From Candidatus Tiamatella incendiivivens (GTDB lineage Archaea; Thermoproteota; Thermoprotei_A; Sulfolobales; Acidilobaceae), in contig WALW01000019.1 of NCBI GenBank assembly GCA_015522635.1, positions 310,001-374,000 of the forward strand: a DNA stretch of 64,000 bases, in the 5' to 3' direction. Below the pieces are notes generated by a model that worked only from the letters and a program-made list of their open reading frames with translations, searched no databases and was not told the DNA's origin. The translations under genes and the position numbers were made by a program. Shown piece after piece: positions 59,800 through 64,000 of the stretch. Every line of letters starts with the position of its first letter. The stretch's first letter is position 1.

Positions 59800-60555
59800 A
59801 TGATGCGTTACGGATTATTGATAAGGGATCTTTATGTATTGCTGGTTTTATTAATTGCTTCCTACTGGGATTACCGTAAAAGAGAGATCGAGCCCAGTTA
59901 TTGGGTTTATACAAGTATCACTGGCATAATCTTGTCCGTGTTAATGTACAGGCTAGGGTTTATTGGAGTTAACTTAGAAACCTACCTAGTATTTTCATTA
60001 TTCGCCATAGGACTTGTTGGTTTATTTTACCTGCTCGGTTATATGGGTGGAGCGGATCTTTATGCAATAATCTTTATAACAGTTTCGACTCCCAGGTCAC
60101 TTAATTCATTTGAGTTAATCCCGTCAACCTTTATGACAGTAGTATATGCTGCTGTAGCCTCTGCACTCATCCCGGTATACTTCTGTCTTTATAATGTCGT
60201 GTCAGCGAATAGAAGAAAAATTATCCATAAACAGGAAAAGGGGTTCATCCTTTGCTTCCTAGGCATACCTAAAAGAGCGAAAGAGTATATAAGGGATAAC
60301 GGGTACTGGTTTCCATTGACCACGTATACGAATGGAAAGCTAGTCACTAGATATTCATTCCACGTAGAAGAGGAACCTGATGATCATAGGCAAAGTATCA
60401 ATAGTCTTTTAAATGAAAACGTTATAGATGAAAATAGCATTATTTGGGTTACACCTGGCATTCCATTTATAATATTCATCTTGATAGGGTACTTGCTAAG
60501 CATAATAATTAGCGATATACCACTGCAAATCTTATTTGGTGGTCTCGGTGGCTGA
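59800..60555 (+). CDS. Prepilin/prearchaellin peptidase (A24 family)
   Basis: Membrane aspartic protease that removes class III signal peptides from pilins or archaellins. The catalytic Asp residues are in SYWDYRKREI (residues about 22-31) and the GxGD-like YMGGADLY (about 83-90). About six helices. 251 residues; a soluble loop (about 140-220) interrupts the later helices. No pilin or archaellin gene is in the window. Starts at ATG 59800 or 59803. Confidence 0.88.
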   Translation: MMRYGLLIRDLYVLLVLLIASYWDYRKREIEPSYWVYTSITGIILSVLMYRLGFIGVNLETYLVFSLFAIGLVGLFYLLGYMGGADLYAIIFITVSTPRSLNSFELIPSTFMTVVYAAVASALIPVYFCLYNVVSANRRKIIHKQEKGFILCFLGIPKRAKEYIRDNGYWFPLTTYTNGKLVTRYSFHVEEEPDDHRQSINSLLNENVIDENSIIWVTPGIPFIIFILIGYLLSIIISDIPLQILFGGLGG

Positions 60556-61093
60556 AAAAAGGGAAATACTTTGGGCTCCTTGGAGGATGAAGTATATTAA
60601 AGAAACAGTTGAGAATGAAGAAGGGAAGCTAAGTGAGTGTATACTCTGCAGAGTCGTTAAGGAGTCCGATGACAAGAAAAATTTAATCCTATATAGAGGT
60701 GCTAGAGTCTATATAATACTAAACAAGTACCCCTATAATACAGGCCATCTCATGATTGTTCCCTATAGACATGTTCCAAGCATAGAGGATTTGGATCGTT
60801 GTGAACTCCTTGAATTGTCGTTGACGATAAAACATGCGGTCAAAGCGTTACGAGATGCATTTAATCCAGACGGATTTAATATCGGTGTCAATATAGGACG
60901 AGCCGCTGGTGCAGGGATACAAGAACACGTCCACGTACATGTTGTTCCTAGATGGATTGGAGATTCCAATTTCATACCAGTCATAGGAGGAGTAAAGGTT
61001 ATACCTCAAGGCCTAGATGAAACATATAGTCAAATAAAACCCTTTGTTGAAGAGGAAATGAAGAAAGTTAAGAAAGAAATGAGAGGATGCTAG
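60548..61093 (+). CDS. HIT family hydrolase (Ap4A/FHIT-like)
   Basis: About 181 residues. The histidine triad HVHVHVVPRW (residues about 130-139) is intact, preceded by NIGRAAGAGIQ. The N-terminus LWAPWRMKYI and the zinc-like CILCRVVKE segment fit the branch that hydrolyses dinucleoside polyphosphates. GTG 60548 follows GGTGGT; TTG 60536 is the longer alternative. It overlaps the next DHH gene by seven bases. Confidence 0.9.
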   Translation: MAEKREILWAPWRMKYIKETVENEEGKLSECILCRVVKESDDKKNLILYRGARVYIILNKYPYNTGHLMIVPYRHVPSIEDLDRCELLELSLTIKHAVKALRDAFNPDGFNIGVNIGRAAGAGIQEHVHVHVVPRWIGDSNFIPVIGGVKVIPQGLDETYSQIKPFVEEEMKKVKKEMRGC

Positions 61094-62097
61094 CTCAAAT
61101 GATGTATTTATTTACTCATACAGACTTAGATGGGGTTGGAAGCGCTGCGGTTTACTTGATTCTCAAAGGCAAAAGACTAGGAGACTCAGGTATCTCGGTA
61201 ACATACAGTGAACCATATAATATTCACCAAAGAATGATGGATTATATACCATATATTGAAAAACAGGACAGGGTAGTAGTTTCCGATATAGGTATAAATC
61301 CCAAAATATATGTGGAACTAAGGGACGTTCTAAGAAAGGTGCTTGAGAGAAACGCTACAATAGAATGGTACGATCATCATAAATGGTCTGATAAATGGAT
61401 TAATGAATTCACAAAGCTAAGAATAGATTTACATGTAGATACTTCAACATGCGCGACTGGTGTCGTCGCTAGATACGCAAAACCGGAAATATGGATTAAC
61501 GGGGAAATAAAGAAAACAGTAGAAGAGCTAGTGTATTCTGTTTGTGCTGCTGACCTATGGAAATGGGATCACTATTTAGCACCGAGGTTATTCAGAATAG
61601 TCACATTAAATGGCAGTCAAGGTGAAATTCGTAGGAACATGGTTCTCCGGAAATTTACAGATCAAAAGATATGGGATAACGAACTTGAAGAACTCTTAGA
61701 AGACTACGTTAACGTGGAACTAAAGAACTACTCTAAGCTTGATAAAGGATTAGTTAGAATGTGTAGCAAAAATTGTTGCCTTGGTTTAACAGTAAAGAAC
61801 AGGGGGCCGCCTACAAATAGTTTTGTCGGGGCGTATGTTCTCTCACGCTTTAACGTTGACATGGCATGTATAGCGAAAAGCAATGGATCACTATCTTTAA
61901 GAAGTAGGAAGGTTGATGTGCAAAAGGTAGCTCTAGCCTTAGGTGGAGGAGGCCACTCTCGTGCGGCTGGAGCAAAAATAGATCTCTCTACGATTGACGT
62001 TTTACTCTTCAATTTCTATCCCAGATTGTTCCTGAGGAGAATTGGACGTAAAATCCTGAAAATAGCTGAGAGCAGCCAAGCCTGCGACGTCCAATAG
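61087..62097 (+). CDS. DHH family phosphoesterase (DHHA1 type)
   Basis: A 336-residue protein with intact motifs: FTHTDLDGVGSAAV (motif I), VVSDIGINP, EWYDHHKWSD (DHH triad) and a C-terminal GGGGHSRAAGAKI (DHHA1). Predicted two-metal phosphoesterase acting on oligonucleotides or nucleotides. It is the third DHH protein in the window and the second with all catalytic residues. The start may be ATG 61087 or 61102. Confidence 0.9.
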   Translation: MLAQMMYLFTHTDLDGVGSAAVYLILKGKRLGDSGISVTYSEPYNIHQRMMDYIPYIEKQDRVVVSDIGINPKIYVELRDVLRKVLERNATIEWYDHHKWSDKWINEFTKLRIDLHVDTSTCATGVVARYAKPEIWINGEIKKTVEELVYSVCAADLWKWDHYLAPRLFRIVTLNGSQGEIRRNMVLRKFTDQKIWDNELEELLEDYVNVELKNYSKLDKGLVRMCSKNCCLGLTVKNRGPPTNSFVGAYVLSRFNVDMACIAKSNGSLSLRSRKVDVQKVALALGGGGHSRAAGAKIDLSTIDVLLFNFYPRLFLRRIGRKILKIAESSQACDVQ

Positions 62098-62110
62098 AAT
62101 AGTTTTTAAC

Positions 62111-62170
62111 CTTAATAAAGACTGTATGGTTTTTGAGGAGTATAAAGAGTGTGTATTAGGATTAGAGGAG
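62111..62170 (+). promoter_or_regulatory. Ribosomal L3-L4 operon promoter and ribosome binding site
   Basis: TATA-like cttaataaag at 62111-62120 predicts initiation near 62141. GAGGAG at 62165-62170 precedes ATG 62181 by 10 bases. The T-rich tagtttttaacc just before could end the upstream transcript. Motif-based. Confidence 0.45.
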
Positions 62171-62180
62171 GCTGCTGACA

Positions 62181-63218
62181 ATGGGTGCACGTAAACATCA
62201 CGCTCCGAGAAGAGGGAGTTTGGGAGTAAGACCGCGTAAACGAGCTTCAGGTATAATTCCTAGAATAAAGAGTTGGCCTATGGTAGAACTAGAGAAACCT
62301 ACTATATTAGGTTTCCTCGGATACAAGGCTGGAATGACGCATGCTTTTATTGTTGACCAAAGAAAAGGTTCACCTACACATGGTATGGAAGTATTCACCC
62401 CCGTTTCAATCGTAGAGACCCCGCCTATGATCCCCTTAGCTATTAGAGCATACGTCTTTGATCCTAATGTAGGCCTGAAAGTTGTTGGTGAAGCTTGGAC
62501 TCCTCCTCCTGAGGAATTAAATCTTCATAGAAAAATTAAAACTCTAGGAACCTTTGATCTCGATAAGAAAATGAAAGAGATAGAAGACAAAATCTCTGGT
62601 AAAAACGAGGCTGAGATACGAGTCATAATAGCGTCGCAACCCAAACTGGTTGGTGGCCTTGAAAAAAAGAAACCAGATTTAATTGAATTTAAAGTAGGTG
62701 GAAGTGATATCTCAAGCGTTCTTGACTATACAAAGAGTATCGTAGGCAAGGAAATAAGGGTATTTGAAGTGTTTAGCGCCGGTAGCTTCATAGACGTTAT
62801 CTCTATTACTAAAGGAAAGGGGTTTCAAGGTATGATAAAGCGGTTTGGTGTAAAAGAGCTGCCAAGATGGCATAAACATAGGAAAGGAAGTAGAAAATCA
62901 GGTTCTAGAAGCCATGGAAGAGGGACGTGGAGCGAGACACCGCAAGCGGGTCAATTAGGCTTCCACAGAAGAACAGAGTATAACAAGAGAATCCTATTGT
63001 TAGGTGAAAATGGTTTTGAAATAACTCCAAGCGGTGGGTTCGTTAACTATGGGCTGGTGAAGACGGATTTCATCGCATTGCAAGGTACAATACCTGGAAG
63101 CGTTAAGAGACCTGTAGTGCTAAGATACCCTGTAAGACCACCTGCTTGGATAGGCAAGCTTGACGATATAAAGCCTGTTGTAACATATTTCAGTCTTTCA
63201 TCCAAACAAGGTAACTGA
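62181..63218 (+). CDS. rpl3: 50S ribosomal protein L3 (uL3)
   Basis: A 345-residue protein near the peptidyl-transferase centre. The archaeal N-terminus (HHAPRRGSLGVRPRKRA), FLGYKAGMTHA and the basic loop RWHKHRKGSRKSGSRSHGRG are diagnostic. First gene of the L3-L4-L23-L2 type operon, which continues past the window. Confidence 0.97.
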   Translation: MGARKHHAPRRGSLGVRPRKRASGIIPRIKSWPMVELEKPTILGFLGYKAGMTHAFIVDQRKGSPTHGMEVFTPVSIVETPPMIPLAIRAYVFDPNVGLKVVGEAWTPPPEELNLHRKIKTLGTFDLDKKMKEIEDKISGKNEAEIRVIIASQPKLVGGLEKKKPDLIEFKVGGSDISSVLDYTKSIVGKEIRVFEVFSAGSFIDVISITKGKGFQGMIKRFGVKELPRWHKHRKGSRKSGSRSHGRGTWSETPQAGQLGFHRRTEYNKRILLLGENGFEITPSGGFVNYGLVKTDFIALQGTIPGSVKRPVVLRYPVRPPAWIGKLDDIKPVVTYFSLSSKQGN

Positions 63219-63238
63219 ATTAATGGAGGTGTAAGGCA

Positions 63239-64000
63239 ATGAAATTTAAAACAGGGTTAACTTCATATGCATCCACCGGTCTTAACGGCGTTTCATATAG
63301 TGCTGAAAGCAGCGAATTGAAAAAATATCATCTACCAACTATTTTTAGTTTTCCTGTAAGAAAAGACTTGATAAAAAGAGTATATTACGCTGAGTTCACC
63401 GCTAGACTCCAACCGCAGGGCAGGGATCTCTTAGCTGGTAAAAGAACCACAGCAGAGAGTTGGGGGATTAATCGTGGTGTTTCGAGAGTTCCAAGGCTTA
63501 AGGGGACTTCGAGGGCTGCTTTTGTAAATATGACAGTCGGTGGTCACTTAGCTCATCCTCCTAGGGTTGAGAAAATAATTCGAGAGAGGGTCAATAAGAA
63601 GGAGCGCGTTCTTGGTACAATAAGCGCATTATCTGCTACAGCTGTACCATCTATGGTTCGGGAGAGAGGACATATATTCGAGCTAGATAATCTTCCGATA
63701 ATTATTCCGGCTTCTCTAGAAGATGAAGTCATTAAAATGAAAGATGCAATAGAGTTATTCCAGAAAATAGGGGTGTATGAGGATATTGTAAAGTCATCTA
63801 ATAGTATTAGGATCAGAGCTGGAAAGGGTAAGAGGCGTGGGAGGAAATACAAGGAAAGGAAAAGCATTCTATTATTGCTGTCTAGCACGAGTAAGCCCTT
63901 AGCAAAAGCTGCTAGAAACTTCCCTGGAATAGATATTTCGACAGGATGGACTGTGAATGTTCTGCAACTAGCTCCAGGAGCTGTACCAGGCCGATTAACA
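63239..64000 (+). CDS. rpl4: 50S ribosomal protein L4 (uL4), cut by the window end
   Basis: 254 codons are present with no stop, so only a short C-terminal piece is missing (archaeal L4 is about 255-290 residues). FSFPVRKDLIKRVYYAEFTA, LQPQGRDLLAGKRTTAESWG, VPRLKGTSRAAF and the VGGHLAHPP segment identify it. GGAGGTG precedes ATG 63239. It is 20 bases downstream of rpl3, in the same operon. Confidence 0.95.
   Translation, partial: MKFKTGLTSYASTGLNGVSYSAESSELKKYHLPTIFSFPVRKDLIKRVYYAEFTARLQPQGRDLLAGKRTTAESWGINRGVSRVPRLKGTSRAAFVNMTVGGHLAHPPRVEKIIRERVNKKERVLGTISALSATAVPSMVRERGHIFELDNLPIIIPASLEDEVIKMKDAIELFQKIGVYEDIVKSSNSIRIRAGKGKRRGRKYKERKSILLLLSSTSKPLAKAARNFPGIDISTGWTVNVLQLAPGAVPGRLT

Noticed and set aside
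59658-59879. 73-residue plus-strand ORF before the prepilin peptidase
   Set aside because: It runs into the peptidase gene in another frame and contains no conserved pattern; no SD element.

Overview
This 64 kb window is a dense, low-GC chromosomal stretch of a hyperthermophilic crenarchaeon (Thermoproteota). The evidence is archaeal-type ribosomal proteins (L7Ae, L15e, L18e, L34e, L37Ae, S3Ae), the exosome superoperon (Rrp4-Rrp41-Rrp42), a 20S proteasome subunit, archaeal EF-2, RadA, Cbf5, ThrRS split into a free-standing editing protein, an XPF nuclease without helicase, a protein-coding intron in cbf5 and frequent TTG starts. Desulfurococcales-like is my best guess; the sequence alone does not fix the genus. 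I saw no insertion sequence, CRISPR array, prophage or replication origin.

Layout. 0.1-6.6 kb: S15, a catalytically degenerate RecJ/Cdc45-like DHH protein, a Pcc1-type KEOPS subunit, S3Ae, a broken THUMP-SPOUT RNA methyltransferase gene, a sugar-1-phosphate nucleotidyltransferase and a radical SAM protein. 6.5-10.3 kb: RNase P proteins Rpp30 and Pop5, an exosome-associated RNA-binding protein, L15e and an OBG-type GTPase. 10.6-18.1 kb: the proteasome/exosome superoperon (psmA, SBDS, rrp4, rrp41, rrp42, L37Ae, Brix, a second Pcc1, prefoldin beta, DUF3194, DHH phosphoesterase, XPF). 18.2-20.4 kb: EF-2. 20.5-30.6 kb: an 11-gene complex I operon (nuoABCDHIJKMLN) without the NADH module, followed by an FdhE-like zinc protein.

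31.3-35.1 kb: a minus-strand group with a membrane protein, a metallo-beta-lactamase nuclease, an exported protein and pyrophosphatase, then L7Ae (+) and superoxide reductase (-). 35.2-39.6 kb: S13-S4-S11-RpoD-L18e-L13-S9-RpoN-S2. 39.7-46.1 kb: the isoprenoid genes (a divergent GHMP-kinase-like protein, isopentenyl phosphate kinase, type 2 IPP isomerase, polyprenyl synthase), then DUF2118, GluRS and a PsiE-like membrane protein. 46.1-51.1 kb (minus): tRNA-Ser(GGA), intron-containing cbf5, L14e, cmk, L34e, EMC3/DUF106, adk, secY. 51.2-58.3 kb: a tRNA-binding-domain protein, an M28-type peptidase, a C/D box sRNA, a GlmU-like enzyme, GlmS, two tiny ORFs and ThrRS-ed. 58.4-64 kb: RadA, a prepilin peptidase, a HIT protein, a DHH phosphoesterase and the start of the L3-L4 ribosomal operon (L4 is cut by the window edge).

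Most genes serve information processing: ribosome, RNA polymerase, tRNA and rRNA modification, RNA decay and recombination. The rest covers a ferredoxin- or unknown-donor quinone reductase, archaeal lipid precursors and amino-sugar synthesis. The most notable items are the 30-nt bulge-helix-bulge intron inside the catalytic Asp codon of cbf5, the multiply frame-disrupted THUMP-SPOUT gene, a Brix gene with no standard start codon in frame, and a C/D sRNA whose D guide fits a conserved 23S rRNA segment.
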